The notes beneath the pieces are model-generated. The model worked only from the letters and a program-made list of their open reading frames with translations, did no database searches and was not told the origin of the DNA. The translations under genes were made by a program, and so were the position numbers. Below are positions 34,709 through 43,328 of a stretch of DNA of 64,000 nucleotides, one piece after another. The stretch lies in NCBI GenBank assembly GCA_017469935.1, contig JAFUFL010000026.1:52993-116992 (forward strand). The letters run 5' to 3'. Source of the DNA: Lachnospiraceae bacterium (GTDB lineage: Bacteria > Bacillota > Clostridia > Lachnospirales > Lachnospiraceae). Within the stretch, counting starts at the first letter, position 1; each line of letters starts with the position of its first letter.

Positions 34709-36802
34709 TTAACCCTCGCTGAAAAGGAGATCGGAATAAGTCGGGAAAGGCCACGCGCTGCGCGCCGTCATGGTCTCGAGCTCGTCCGCGTAGCTCCTGC
34801 ACTCGTTCATGTCGGGAACAATGACGTCGTGGCAGTAGCGCATCGCTTCCTCGGGCTGCGCGGGAACTTCGCGCAGGTCCTTCTCGAGTTTGGCACAGGC
34901 ATCGTGCAGGCAGTCGGAGAGCATGCAGTTGCCGCGTGCGTTGTGTTCTTCGTACTTGTAGGGGAGCCCCAGGCTCTTGCGCTTCTTGAAGCCCTTGCAC
35001 AGGCTGGTGCCGTAAGCGGATACCGCCGGCAGGATCTCCTTGCGGATCATGTCGATCATGGTGCGGGCCTCGATTTCGATGGTCGCGTTGTAGTTCTCGA
35101 CATGGATGTTGTAGCGCGCGTCCACTTCCTCTCTGGTGTAGATCGCGTGATCGGTGAACAGACGGATGTTCTTTTCGTCGATATAGGCGGGCAGGGCGTC
35201 CACGGCCGTCGAGAAATTGGAGAGCCCGCGGCGCTTGGCTTCTTCGATCCAGGACTCGTCGTATCCGTTTCCGTCAAAGATGATGCGGCGGTGCGCGGTG
35301 AGCTCGCGACGGATCAGGTGCGAAACGGCTTCGTCCATGTTGTCCGCTTTTTCCAGCTCATCGGCAAAGAGCATGAGCTCGTGGGCCATCATCGTGTTCA
35401 GGACGATGTTGGGGCCCGAAATGGACAGCGAGGAGCCGGGCATACGGAACTCGAACTTGTTGCCGGTGAAAGCCATGGGCGACGTGCGGTTTCGGTCCGT
35501 GTTGTCCTGGGGGATCGGAGGCATGACGTCGACGCCGATGTTGATGCTTCGCTTTTTTGCCCCCTTCATAGTTGTGTCGTTGATGATGGAGTCCACCACC
35601 GCGCTCAGGTCGGATCCGAGGAAGATGGACACCACGGCGGGCGGCGCCTCCTGGGCTCCCAGACGGTGATCGTTGCCGGGCGTGGCCACGGTGGCGCGCA
35701 GCATATCCTGGTATTCGTCGACGCCCTTGATGAAGGCGGTCAGAAAGAGCAGGAACTGCGCGTTCTGGCGGGGCGTGGAGCCGGGCTTGAAGAGGTTCTT
35801 GCCGGTGTCGGTGCCCAGCGACCAGTTGTCGTGCTTGCCCGAGCCGTTGACGCCCGCGAAGGGCTTTTCGTGGAGCAGGCAGACCAGTCCGTGCCGGTCG
35901 GCGACCTTCTTCATGATCTCCATGGTGATCTGGTTCTGGTCGCAGGCCGCGTTGGCGTCAGAGTAGATGGGCGCCATTTCGTGCTGGGAAGGCGCCACTT
36001 CGTTGTGCTTGGTCTTGGAGAGGACGCCCAGCTTCCAGAGCTCGCCATCCAGATCCTGCATGTAGGCGGCGACTCTGGGCCGGATCGCGCCAAAATAGTG
36101 ATCCTCCAGCTCCTGTCCCCTGGGCGGCTTGGCCCCGAAGAGCGTGCGGCCGGTCATGATCAGGTCCTCGCGCTGGGAGTAAAGCTTTTTGTCGAGAAGG
36201 AAATACTCCTGCTCGGCGCCCACCTGGGCGATGACCCTTGTGGTGGTCGTGTCGCCGAACAGCCGCAGGATGCGCACCGCCTGTTTGCTCACGGCGTCCA
36301 TGGAGCGCAGGAGCGGGGTCTTCTTATCCAGCGCGTGGCCGGAATAGGAGCAGAAGATCGTGGGGATGCACAGAGATTTTTCCTTAATAAAAGCGAAGGA
36401 AGTGGGATCCCAGGCCGTGTAGCCTCTGGCCTCGAAAGTCGCGCGAAGGCCGCCGGAAGGGAAGGAGGAGGCGTCGGGTTCTCCGCGGACCAGCTCCTTG
36501 CCGGAGAATTCCAGCTCGATCCGGCCTTTGCCGGCGGGAGCGATGAAGCTGTCGTGCTTCTCCGCCGTGACGCCCGTCATGGGCTGGAACCAGTGCGTGT
36601 AATGGGTCGCTCCTTTTTCAACGGCCCACTGCTTCATGGCTTCCGCGATCTCATTTGCCGTCGAGATATCGAGCGGCGTGCCGTCGCTCACACTCTGCTT
36701 CCACTGCTTGTAGCAGCTGGGGGAGAGACGCTTTTTCATTGTTTCTTCATTAAACACCATGCTGCCGAAGAGCTCCGGGAATTTTCCTGGCTCACTGTTC
36801 AT
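34709..36802 (-). CDS. glnN: glutamine synthetase, type III
   Basis: Makes glutamine from glutamate, ammonia and ATP. 697 residues, the size of GSIII rather than GSI (about 450). GSIII hallmarks: FGSMVFNEETMKKRL, HYTHWFQPMTGVTAEKHDSF, EFSGKELVRGEPDASSFPSG, ARGYTAWDPTS, GAEQEYFLLDK and VNGSGKHDNWSLGTD. A GGAGG site lies eight bases upstream. It is followed directly by the CDF gene and is divergent from a small ANTAR protein, a pairing known in Clostridia where ANTAR proteins control nitrogen genes by antitermination. I could not identify a convincing ANTAR two-hairpin target in the leader. Confidence 0.95.
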   Translation of the reverse strand: MNSEPGKFPELFGSMVFNEETMKKRLSPSCYKQWKQSVSDGTPLDISTANEIAEAMKQWAVEKGATHYTHWFQPMTGVTAEKHDSFIAPAGKGRIELEFSGKELVRGEPDASSFPSGGLRATFEARGYTAWDPTSFAFIKEKSLCIPTIFCSYSGHALDKKTPLLRSMDAVSKQAVRILRLFGDTTTTRVIAQVGAEQEYFLLDKKLYSQREDLIMTGRTLFGAKPPRGQELEDHYFGAIRPRVAAYMQDLDGELWKLGVLSKTKHNEVAPSQHEMAPIYSDANAACDQNQITMEIMKKVADRHGLVCLLHEKPFAGVNGSGKHDNWSLGTDTGKNLFKPGSTPRQNAQFLLFLTAFIKGVDEYQDMLRATVATPGNDHRLGAQEAPPAVVSIFLGSDLSAVVDSIINDTTMKGAKKRSINIGVDVMPPIPQDNTDRNRTSPMAFTGNKFEFRMPGSSLSISGPNIVLNTMMAHELMLFADELEKADNMDEAVSHLIRRELTAHRRIIFDGNGYDESWIEEAKRRGLSNFSTAVDALPAYIDEKNIRLFTDHAIYTREEVDARYNIHVENYNATIEIEARTMIDMIRKEILPAVSAYGTSLCKGFKKRKSLGLPYKYEEHNARGNCMLSDCLHDACAKLEKDLREVPAQPEEAMRYCHDVIVPDMNECRSYADELETMTARSAWPFPTYSDLLFSEG

Positions 36803-37081
36803 AAAACTTCCTCCGTTTTGTGGATCCTGTCTGGATGACGATTCATTTTCTTATGTTCGCGGGCGGCGCCTGGGAGCGGCGCGCGGGGATGACCCGGGGT
36901 ACCGCAGCCGATCTGTATCAGACCGCATACGAACAGTTCCATCTTAACATAAAAGGTCAGATTTTTTTTCACGAAATAAAAAAAATACCAAAAAAATCAC
37001 GTATTTTTTTGTGCATAATGGATAGCAGGTGCTAAGTTTGATAGTATTAATTAAGAAATCGTTAAGAAACAAGGTGCACAC

Positions 37082-37414
37082 GTGCGCGGAAAAGGAGAGA
37101 TGTCGTCTGAAAGCCGCCCGTATGCCGCGCAAAAGCCCGCTCGTCGGGCACCGAGTTTGAGGACAGACACAAAAAGAATGAAAAAACAGGACGAACCTGG
37201 GGGTCGCAGAACGGAAAACAGTCAGAACAACAGACAAAAGGTGGCGCAGCACAGAGTGGAAGTGCTGAAAAAAGCGAAAGAGATCGTCATGAAAAAATAT
37301 CACATGACTGAATCGGAGGCGCACAGGTATATTCAGAAGACGGCGATGGATTCCCGAAAAGGGATCGTGGAGGTCTCTGAGATGATCATCGTGCTCTATG
37401 GCGATGCGTCATGA
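37082..37414 (+). CDS. ANTAR-domain protein lacking a receiver domain
   Basis: 110 residues at most. The C-terminal half (about 55-110; HRVEVLKKAKEIVMKKYHM, TESEAHRYIQKTAMDSRKG, IVEVSEMIIVL) is an ANTAR RNA-binding three-helix domain. The N-terminal half is basic, low-complexity and probably disordered; there is no CheY-like receiver, unlike the usual ANTAR response regulators of nitrogen control. The start is uncertain: GTG at 37082 has AAGG eight bases upstream, ATG at 37100 is too close to its AAGGAG, and ATG at 37178 is also possible. It is divergent from glnN, suggesting antitermination control of that gene. Confidence 0.8.
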   Translation: MRGKGEMSSESRPYAAQKPARRAPSLRTDTKRMKKQDEPGGRRTENSQNNRQKVAQHRVEVLKKAKEIVMKKYHMTESEAHRYIQKTAMDSRKGIVEVSEMIIVLYGDAS

Positions 37415-37446
37415 CCAAAGGGCGTTATCATGATTTTAGATTACGC

Positions 37447-37476
37447 AAAGCGGCTGATTCGAATCGGCCGCTTTTT
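37447..37476 (+). terminator. terminator after the ANTAR gene
   Basis: AAAGCGGC and GCCGCTTT around TGATTCGAATCG, followed by Ts, 32 bases after the stop. The loop contains the palindrome GATTCGAATC. Confidence 0.85.
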
Positions 37477-37596
37477 ATATGTATATTATTTAGTATGTAT
37501 ATAATTTAAAACACAATTTACGCAGAAATAGAATCGTGTTAAGATTATTTTCGGTTTAGTACAAAAGAGCGAAAGCTCAAAGATTGCGAGGTATGT

Positions 37597-39096
37597 ATGA
37601 TTGATGCAGGACACGGCAAAAGACATTCTGCCGGCAGGAATATCTTGTTACGTTTTGCGGCAATATACGGAGCCAGTGCCATTCTCGGAATGGGGACCTA
37701 TTACGGATACAGATTTTACTGCGAGAGTAATAATAATGGTTTTTTAAAGGGAACCACGCTGGATGGCGAGGACGTCTCCGGAATGTCGGTGAAGGCAGCG
37801 AGGGAGCTGATCCTGGAGAAGTACGCGGACTCCGAGATCGTCATCACGGAGAATGAGAACGAGGACCTGAAAGGAAATCTTGCCTATTTTGGCTACGAGA
37901 TCGATCAGGACAAACTTCAGAAAGACCTCCGGACAGCTTTTGAAACGGAAAAAAGCGACAGGATGGCGGTGCTCCGCAGTATTTTTGACAGATTTGAATA
38001 TGAGATCGAGGCGGCGCCGCAGGAAAACACGGCTGTTTTCGAGGAAGTGGTGAGGGCGGATCACCTGGAGGTGGCCAGATACCCTTCTCAGGACGCGGCA
38101 CTGTACTACGACCCCGAGGCGGATGCGGTGGCGATCTCGGAGGAGATCCAGGGGAACGAGATCTCGGATCAGGATCTGCAGAATTATGTGAGAGACTGCA
38201 TAAAGCGGACGCTGGAGGAAGAAGAGAGTCTGCACGCCGGATTTGAATTTCCCTGGGATCTGTGCAGGAAACCGGCCGTCTACAGAGATGACGAAAAGCT
38301 CATCGGCATGAGGGACGCCATCAACGAGTACGCGGGTGCGGGACTTACTTACAGCTTCGGAGAAGAGAACGAGAGCTACAACCTGCTGGAGATCTATGAC
38401 AAGTTCATGGAGATCCGCGACGGCAAGGCGGAGCTGAGCGATGACAAAATAGAGGCGTTCGTGCAGGACCTGGCTTCCCGCTACGATACGCGCTATCTGG
38501 AGAGGACCTTTAATTCCACCCTGGCGGGGGAGATCACGATCAGGGCCTCGCGAAACGACTACGGCTACACTGTTTTGCAGGAGGACGAGGCGGCGCAGAT
38601 CCGCGAGGACATCGAGTCCCGGGAGCACGTGAGCAGAGAGCCCGTGTACCTGGAGACCAACTCCTGGGGAAATCCGTATTATCTTAAGAGGAACGGAACG
38701 GACGACCTGGCGGGAACTTATATTGAAGTGGACCTCACGGCGCAACATGTGTGGTACTATAAGGACGGCGAAGTATATACGGAGTGCGACTGCGTATCCG
38801 GCGATGTGACGAGTGACCACGGGACGCAGACGGGATGCTTTCCGCTGGCCTATAAGGAGAGTCCTTCGGTACTGACAGGAGGCACCGGGGATTCGGCCTA
38901 CGAAGAAAAGGTCAATTACTGGATGCCCTTCTATGAAGGACAAGGGCTGCACGATGCGACCTGGAGATACTATTTTGGCGGCAGCATCTACAGAGGAAAC
39001 GGATCACACGGATGTGTAAACCTTCCGCTGTGGGCGGCGCAGGAAATCTACGATGCGGTGGATGCGGGCACGGCCATTATCATATTTTACGAGTAA
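37597..39096 (+). CDS. L,D-transpeptidase with N-terminal peptidoglycan-binding region
   Basis: 499 residues. One membrane segment (about 20-40) follows a short positively charged N-terminus, so it is a type II membrane protein with the bulk outside. Residues about 50-360 form the repeated region typical of Clostridia transpeptidases (peptidoglycan-binding type 4), beginning TLDGEDVSGMSVKAARELI. The YkuD catalytic domain spans about 370-499 with IEVDLTAQHVWYYKDGE and the active-site GSHGCVNLPLWAAQ (catalytic Cys about residue 472). It makes 3-3 cross-links in peptidoglycan or acts on other wall substrates. It has its own promoter region. Confidence 0.9.
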   Translation: MIDAGHGKRHSAGRNILLRFAAIYGASAILGMGTYYGYRFYCESNNNGFLKGTTLDGEDVSGMSVKAARELILEKYADSEIVITENENEDLKGNLAYFGYEIDQDKLQKDLRTAFETEKSDRMAVLRSIFDRFEYEIEAAPQENTAVFEEVVRADHLEVARYPSQDAALYYDPEADAVAISEEIQGNEISDQDLQNYVRDCIKRTLEEEESLHAGFEFPWDLCRKPAVYRDDEKLIGMRDAINEYAGAGLTYSFGEENESYNLLEIYDKFMEIRDGKAELSDDKIEAFVQDLASRYDTRYLERTFNSTLAGEITIRASRNDYGYTVLQEDEAAQIREDIESREHVSREPVYLETNSWGNPYYLKRNGTDDLAGTYIEVDLTAQHVWYYKDGEVYTECDCVSGDVTSDHGTQTGCFPLAYKESPSVLTGGTGDSAYEEKVNYWMPFYEGQGLHDATWRYYFGGSIYRGNGSHGCVNLPLWAAQEIYDAVDAGTAIIIFYE

Positions 39097-39154
39097 ATAT
39101 TCGAAATAATGGCAGCAATAATGCTATTATAGAAAAGTAGTGAAAGGATTTGCG

Positions 39155-39946
39155 GTGAAAAGAGACAGAATCGTAATAAAAGTGGGGACCTCGACCCTGA
39201 CAAATGAGCTGGGCAACAGCAACCTGCGCACGATGGAAAAGCTTGCCATGGTCCTGTCGGATATCCAGAATATGGGACATGAAGTCATTCTTGTCTCCTC
39301 GGGCGCGATCGCGGTCGGGGCCAACAAGATGCACCTGAAGGAAAAGCCCACTACCATGCGCATGAAGCAGGCGGCGGCAGCGGTCGGACAGTGTACCAAC
39401 ATGTTCCTGTACGACAAGTTCTTCGGCTACTACGACAAGACGGTCGCCCAGATCCTGCTCAACGCCGAGGATATCACACAGGAAGAGAAGAAGGAGAATC
39501 TGAGCAACACGTTCTCGGCGCTTCTTGAGTCGGGCGTGATCCCGGTGGTCAACGAGAACGACTCCGTGAGCTACACGGAGATCGAATCCGAAGAGAGGCT
39601 GTTCAGCGATAACGATGTCCTCTCCGCCGTCGTGGCAGTGCTGTGCCAGGCGGACAAGCTCGTGATCCTCTCGGATATAGACGGATTTTTCGACAAGGAT
39701 CCCAGACTCTATAAGGATGCCCGCCTGATCGGGCAGATTGACAGAATCGATGAGTCGGTATATAAACTGGCGGGAGGAGCAGGTTCCAGAAGAGGGACCG
39801 GCGGCATGCGCACCAAGCTCCAGGCGGCGGACCTTGCCACGGCGCAGGGAATTGACACGGTGGTGACCAACGGCAAAAATCCGGAGGTGCTCTATAAGAT
39901 TGTCGAAGGAGAGCCGGCAGGAACGCTCTTCAAAGGGCACAGATAA
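39155..39946 (+). CDS. proB: glutamate 5-kinase, short form
   Basis: First enzyme of proline synthesis from glutamate. 263 residues from the GTG at 39155, which has AAAGGA eight bases upstream; the GTG at 39140 is less likely. The amino-acid kinase fold is complete: VIKVGTSTLT, LVSSGAIAVGANKM, VVNENDSVSYTEIE, DNDVLSAVVAVL, LSDIDGFFDKDPR and RRGTGGMRTKLQAA. The C-terminal PUA domain of longer ProB proteins (about 370 residues) is absent. proA is not adjacent. Confidence 0.92.
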   Translation: MKRDRIVIKVGTSTLTNELGNSNLRTMEKLAMVLSDIQNMGHEVILVSSGAIAVGANKMHLKEKPTTMRMKQAAAAVGQCTNMFLYDKFFGYYDKTVAQILLNAEDITQEEKKENLSNTFSALLESGVIPVVNENDSVSYTEIESEERLFSDNDVLSAVVAVLCQADKLVILSDIDGFFDKDPRLYKDARLIGQIDRIDESVYKLAGGAGSRRGTGGMRTKLQAADLATAQGIDTVVTNGKNPEVLYKIVEGEPAGTLFKGHR

Positions 39947-40056
39947 GGAAACTATCCGCTCGGCGGGCGCCGGATCCGGCGCTGCGCACACAGCGGCGCC
40001 TTGTCTCGTGTGCCTGAACAATATATTTATATATATTTACATTTTTATGAAAGGAC

Positions 40057-40096
40057 AATGGCGTCATAGTATCAGTAGATACATGGCGCCATTTTT
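40057..40096 (+). terminator. terminator after proB
   Basis: AATGGCG...CGCCATT with a further GTATC/GATAC stem inside, followed by five Ts. Confidence 0.85.
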
Positions 40097-40144
40097 CTAT
40101 ACAGACTTAAACAGCCATGTTCAAAAAGAAAAAGGGGGTAAAAA

Positions 40145-40573
40145 ATGGATACTCTCGATCGTGAGATTCTCAGCTGCCTTGAACAGAACAGCAGAGAGAA
40201 AGCATCAGTGATCAGCCGCAAGATCAACCTTTCTGTTTCCGCAGTACTGGAACGGATTCGCAAAATGGAGCAGCAGGGTATCATTCTCGGCTACACGCTG
40301 CATACGGATAAGAGAGCTCTTGGGCTCGGAATGCAGGCAATCATGGAAGTGGCCCTGGACCACGCGTCCTACTATGACGATTTCGTGGGAATGGTCAGCC
40401 GGGTCCCCGAGATCGCGGACTGTTATTACCTGAACGGAGACTTCGACTTCCTGCTCAAGCTCTATGCGCGCGACCCGGAAGATATGGAGAAGATCCACAA
40501 GAGTATCAAGGATTTCAAAGGGGTGGCCCGCACCAGGATCTATACGGTCCTTAAGAATGTTAAAGTGGAATAA
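40145..40573 (+). CDS. Lrp/AsnC family transcriptional regulator
   Basis: 142 residues: N-terminal helix-turn-helix (LDREILSCLEQNSREKAS, ISRKINLSVSAVLERIRKME) and a C-terminal RAM/AsnC domain (about 65-142; YYLNGDFDFLLKLYARD). Such regulators sense amino acids. The start is preceded by AAGGGGGT. The gene lies between proB and gpmI on the same strand; its target is unknown, though a small dyad just downstream is a candidate site. Confidence 0.9.
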   Translation: MDTLDREILSCLEQNSREKASVISRKINLSVSAVLERIRKMEQQGIILGYTLHTDKRALGLGMQAIMEVALDHASYYDDFVGMVSRVPEIADCYYLNGDFDFLLKLYARDPEDMEKIHKSIKDFKGVARTRIYTVLKNVKVE

Positions 40574-40623
40574 TTCACTGCGGTACTTCCAGATTCATTC
40601 CAAAAGTAGTAAAATACGAAAAG

Positions 40624-40642
40624 GTAGTAACTACTGTATAAT
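40624..40642 (+). promoter_or_regulatory. -10 element with dyad upstream of gpmI
   Basis: The dyad GTAGT-A-ACTAC (40624-40634) lies directly before TATAAT (40637-40642), 22 bases upstream of gpmI. The expected -35 is poor, consistent with a regulated promoter. Confidence 0.55.
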
Positions 40643-40663
40643 AATTGGAATGAGGAGAATCAC

Positions 40664-42208
40664 ATGAAACAAAGGCCTGTAGTATTAATGATCCTGGATG
40701 GCTATGGAATCAATGAAAATCCTGAGGCGAATGCGATTGCCATGGCAAAGACTCCGGTCGTCAGCGGCCTGATGGAGAGTGTCCCCTTCGTGAAGGGCTA
40801 TGCCAGCGGAATGGCGGTAGGACTTCCCGACGGACAGATGGGCAACTCCGAGGTCGGGCACATGAATATGGGCGCAGGCAGGATCGTCTACCAGGAGCTC
40901 ACAAGAATCACCAAGGAAATTCAGGACGGCGTGTTCTTTGAGAACCCCGAGATTCTGGATGCCATAAACAACTGCAAAGCGAAGAATTCGGATCTTCATA
41001 TTTACGGACTTCTGTCCGACGGCGGCGTTCACAGCCACAATACGCACCTCTATGCTCTTCTCGAGATGTGCAAGAAAAACGGTCTGGACAGAGTCTATGT
41101 GGACTGCTTCCTCGACGGAAGAGATACTCCGCCCCAGAGTGGCGCGGACTTCATCGCGCAGCTCGAGGAGAAGGAGAAGGAGATCGGCGTAGGCCAGATC
41201 GCCATGATCAGCGGCCGCTATTACGCCATGGACAGAGATAACAACTATGACCGCGTGCAGAAGGCTTATGACGCCCTGACCAAGGGCGAGGGCCTCAAGG
41301 CGGAGAGCGCCCATGAGGCGATCACGGCTTCCTACGAGAGAGGCGAGTACGACGAGTTCGTAAAGCCCACCGTCATCTGCAAGGACGGAAAGCCTCTCAC
41401 CACGGTCAAGGACGGAGATTCCATCATCTTCTTCAACTTCCGGCCCGACAGAGCGAGAGAGATCACGCACTGCTTCTGCGACAACGAGTTTGACTATTTT
41501 GACAGAGGACCCAGAAAGAAAGTCACTTATGTCTGCTTCAAGGATTATGATCCGGATATCCCCAACAAGGAGATCGCCTTCAAGAAGGTCGATGTAACCA
41601 ACACATTCGGCGAGTGGCTGGCTTCCAAGGGAATGAAGCAGGCGAGAATCGCCGAGACCGAGAAGTATGCGCACGTCACATTCTTCTTCAACGGCGGCGT
41701 GGAAGTTCCCAACGAGGGAGAGGACAGGATCCTTGTCCGTTCCCCCAAGGATGTTCCCACTTATGACCTCAAGCCCGAGATGAGCGCTTACGGCGTTCTC
41801 GACAAGCTGGTTGAGGCAATCCACTCTAAGAAGTATGATGTGATCGTGATCAACTTCGCGAACCCCGACATGGTCGGCCACACCGGCGTCCTTCCGGCCG
41901 CCATCAAGGCTGTGGAAGTTGTCGACGAGTGCGTCGGAAAAGCTCTCGAGGCGATCAAGGAAGAGGACGGCGTTCTCTTTATCTGTGCGGACCACGGCAA
42001 CTGTGAGCAGATGGTCAACTATGAGACCGGCGCTCCTCACACCGCCCACACGACCAACCCGGTTCCCTTCATCCTGGCGAACTACCACGAGAACGTAAAG
42101 CTCAGAGAGGGCGGCGTTCTGGCGGACATCGTTCCCACTCTGATCGATATTATGGGAGAAGAGCAGCCTAAGGAAATGACCGGAAAGTCGCTGCTGATTC
42201 GCGAATAA
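40664..42208 (+). CDS. gpmI: 2,3-bisphosphoglycerate-independent phosphoglycerate mutase
   Basis: Interconverts 3- and 2-phosphoglycerate with two Mn ions. 514 residues, the expected length. Begins VVLMILDGYGINENPEANAI; the catalytic serine is in MGNSEVGHMNMGAGR near residue 62; the other metal ligands lie in VNFANPDMVGHTG and CADHGNCEQM. It has its own promoter and a terminator. Enolase, the next glycolytic step, is elsewhere in the window. Confidence 0.95.
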   Translation: MKQRPVVLMILDGYGINENPEANAIAMAKTPVVSGLMESVPFVKGYASGMAVGLPDGQMGNSEVGHMNMGAGRIVYQELTRITKEIQDGVFFENPEILDAINNCKAKNSDLHIYGLLSDGGVHSHNTHLYALLEMCKKNGLDRVYVDCFLDGRDTPPQSGADFIAQLEEKEKEIGVGQIAMISGRYYAMDRDNNYDRVQKAYDALTKGEGLKAESAHEAITASYERGEYDEFVKPTVICKDGKPLTTVKDGDSIIFFNFRPDRAREITHCFCDNEFDYFDRGPRKKVTYVCFKDYDPDIPNKEIAFKKVDVTNTFGEWLASKGMKQARIAETEKYAHVTFFFNGGVEVPNEGEDRILVRSPKDVPTYDLKPEMSAYGVLDKLVEAIHSKKYDVIVINFANPDMVGHTGVLPAAIKAVEVVDECVGKALEAIKEEDGVLFICADHGNCEQMVNYETGAPHTAHTTNPVPFILANYHENVKLREGGVLADIVPTLIDIMGEEQPKEMTGKSLLIRE

Positions 42209-42263
42209 TCGCCGAATAATCGGGATCACGGAAGCAAATTCACAAAAAATACACAATATGGGA

Positions 42264-42296
42264 GCGGGCAGGAATGATTTTTCCTGCCTGCTTTTT
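42264..42296 (+). terminator. terminator after gpmI
   Basis: GCGGGCAGGAA pairs with TTCCTGCCTGC (one wobble) and is followed by five Ts, about 55 bases after the stop. Confidence 0.85.
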
Positions 42297-42368
42297 CATT
42301 AATGTGGTAAAATAGTTTGATATATGCATACTCGGCATAGTTAGCTTTGGACGGAGAAAGATACTTTC

Positions 42369-43322
42369 ATGAGCAGTGATGCAGGAAAAAAGTTAGACCG
42401 CTATCTCAAAGAGAATGCGGCGCAGGCACGAAAAGAAAAAAAATACGGGTCGGCCAGGTTTCGAAGATGGCGGGGACGGGCAGTCTCCTGGGTCTACCTT
42501 CTCCCGAGCCTGATCGGCGTGGGACTGTTCTTTGTACTGCCGTTTGGAGTGGTCATCTACTATTCCGTTGTGAATAACCCGGTGCAGCACGAATTTGTGG
42601 GGCTGCGCAATTTCATAAACACATGGGGAAACAACGCGTTTTCCCTGGCGGCGCGCAATACGCTCCTCTTCTCAGTGGTCGCCGTACCGCTGGCGGTTAT
42701 ATTGTCACTGTGGCTGGCAGTGATCATGGAAAGCCGCATACCTTTAAAGAGCTTATTCCGGACCTTCTTCTTAAGCCCCATGATGGTGCCCATTGCATCG
42801 GTGATCCTCGTCTGGCAGGTATTGTTTGACTACAACGGTCTTGTCAATGTGATCCTTGGACGGATCGGTATTGATAGGATTGACTGGCTCAAATCGGACT
42901 ACGCGCCGATCGTCATTGTCCTTCTGTTTCTGTGGAAGAACCTCGGATACAATATGATCCTGTTCATGTCGGGGCTCTCAAGCGTTCCCAAGGACCAGAT
43001 CGAAGTGGCGCGGCTGGAGAGCGCGAGTGAGACGCAGATCTTCTGGATGATCAAGCTCCGCTATCTGTCGTCGACGATCATGTTCGTTCTGATTATGTCG
43101 CTCATTAATTCCTTTAAGGTCTTCAGGGAGGTGTATCTTCTGACGGGAGATTACCCTTATAATTCTCTGTACATGATGCAGCACTTTATGAACAATACTT
43201 TCCAGTCCATGGACTATCAGAAACTCTCTTCCGCGGCGATCATCATGGCGCTCTTCATGATGGTGGTGATCGGGATCCTTCTCATCGCGGAGGACCGGTT
43301 CGGAAGGGATCTGGAGCAATAA
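42369..43322 (+). CDS. sugar ABC transporter permease, CUT1 MalF-like
   Basis: 317 residues with a short charged cytoplasmic N-terminus (1-40), then six membrane segments. The EAA loop that contacts the ATPase is seen as VARLESASETQIFWMIKLRYL near residues 215-235. Typical of binding-protein-dependent carbohydrate permeases. First gene of the five-gene locus; the next permease begins six bases downstream. No ATPase is encoded in the locus, so a shared MsmK/UgpC-type ATPase would be needed. Confidence 0.88.
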   Translation: MSSDAGKKLDRYLKENAAQARKEKKYGSARFRRWRGRAVSWVYLLPSLIGVGLFFVLPFGVVIYYSVVNNPVQHEFVGLRNFINTWGNNAFSLAARNTLLFSVVAVPLAVILSLWLAVIMESRIPLKSLFRTFFLSPMMVPIASVILVWQVLFDYNGLVNVILGRIGIDRIDWLKSDYAPIVIVLLFLWKNLGYNMILFMSGLSSVPKDQIEVARLESASETQIFWMIKLRYLSSTIMFVLIMSLINSFKVFREVYLLTGDYPYNSLYMMQHFMNNTFQSMDYQKLSSAAIIMALFMMVVIGILLIAEDRFGRDLEQ

Positions 43323-43328
43323 CAGACT

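Noticed and set aside
34700-36838. Long open frame on the forward strand opposite glnN (about 710 codons)
   Set aside because: It is a shadow of the reverse-strand glnN gene; no homology, no ribosome site, and its composition follows from glnN codon bias.
37451-37470. tRNA T-loop-like GATTCGAATC
   Set aside because: It is the loop of a terminator hairpin; no cloverleaf can be formed.
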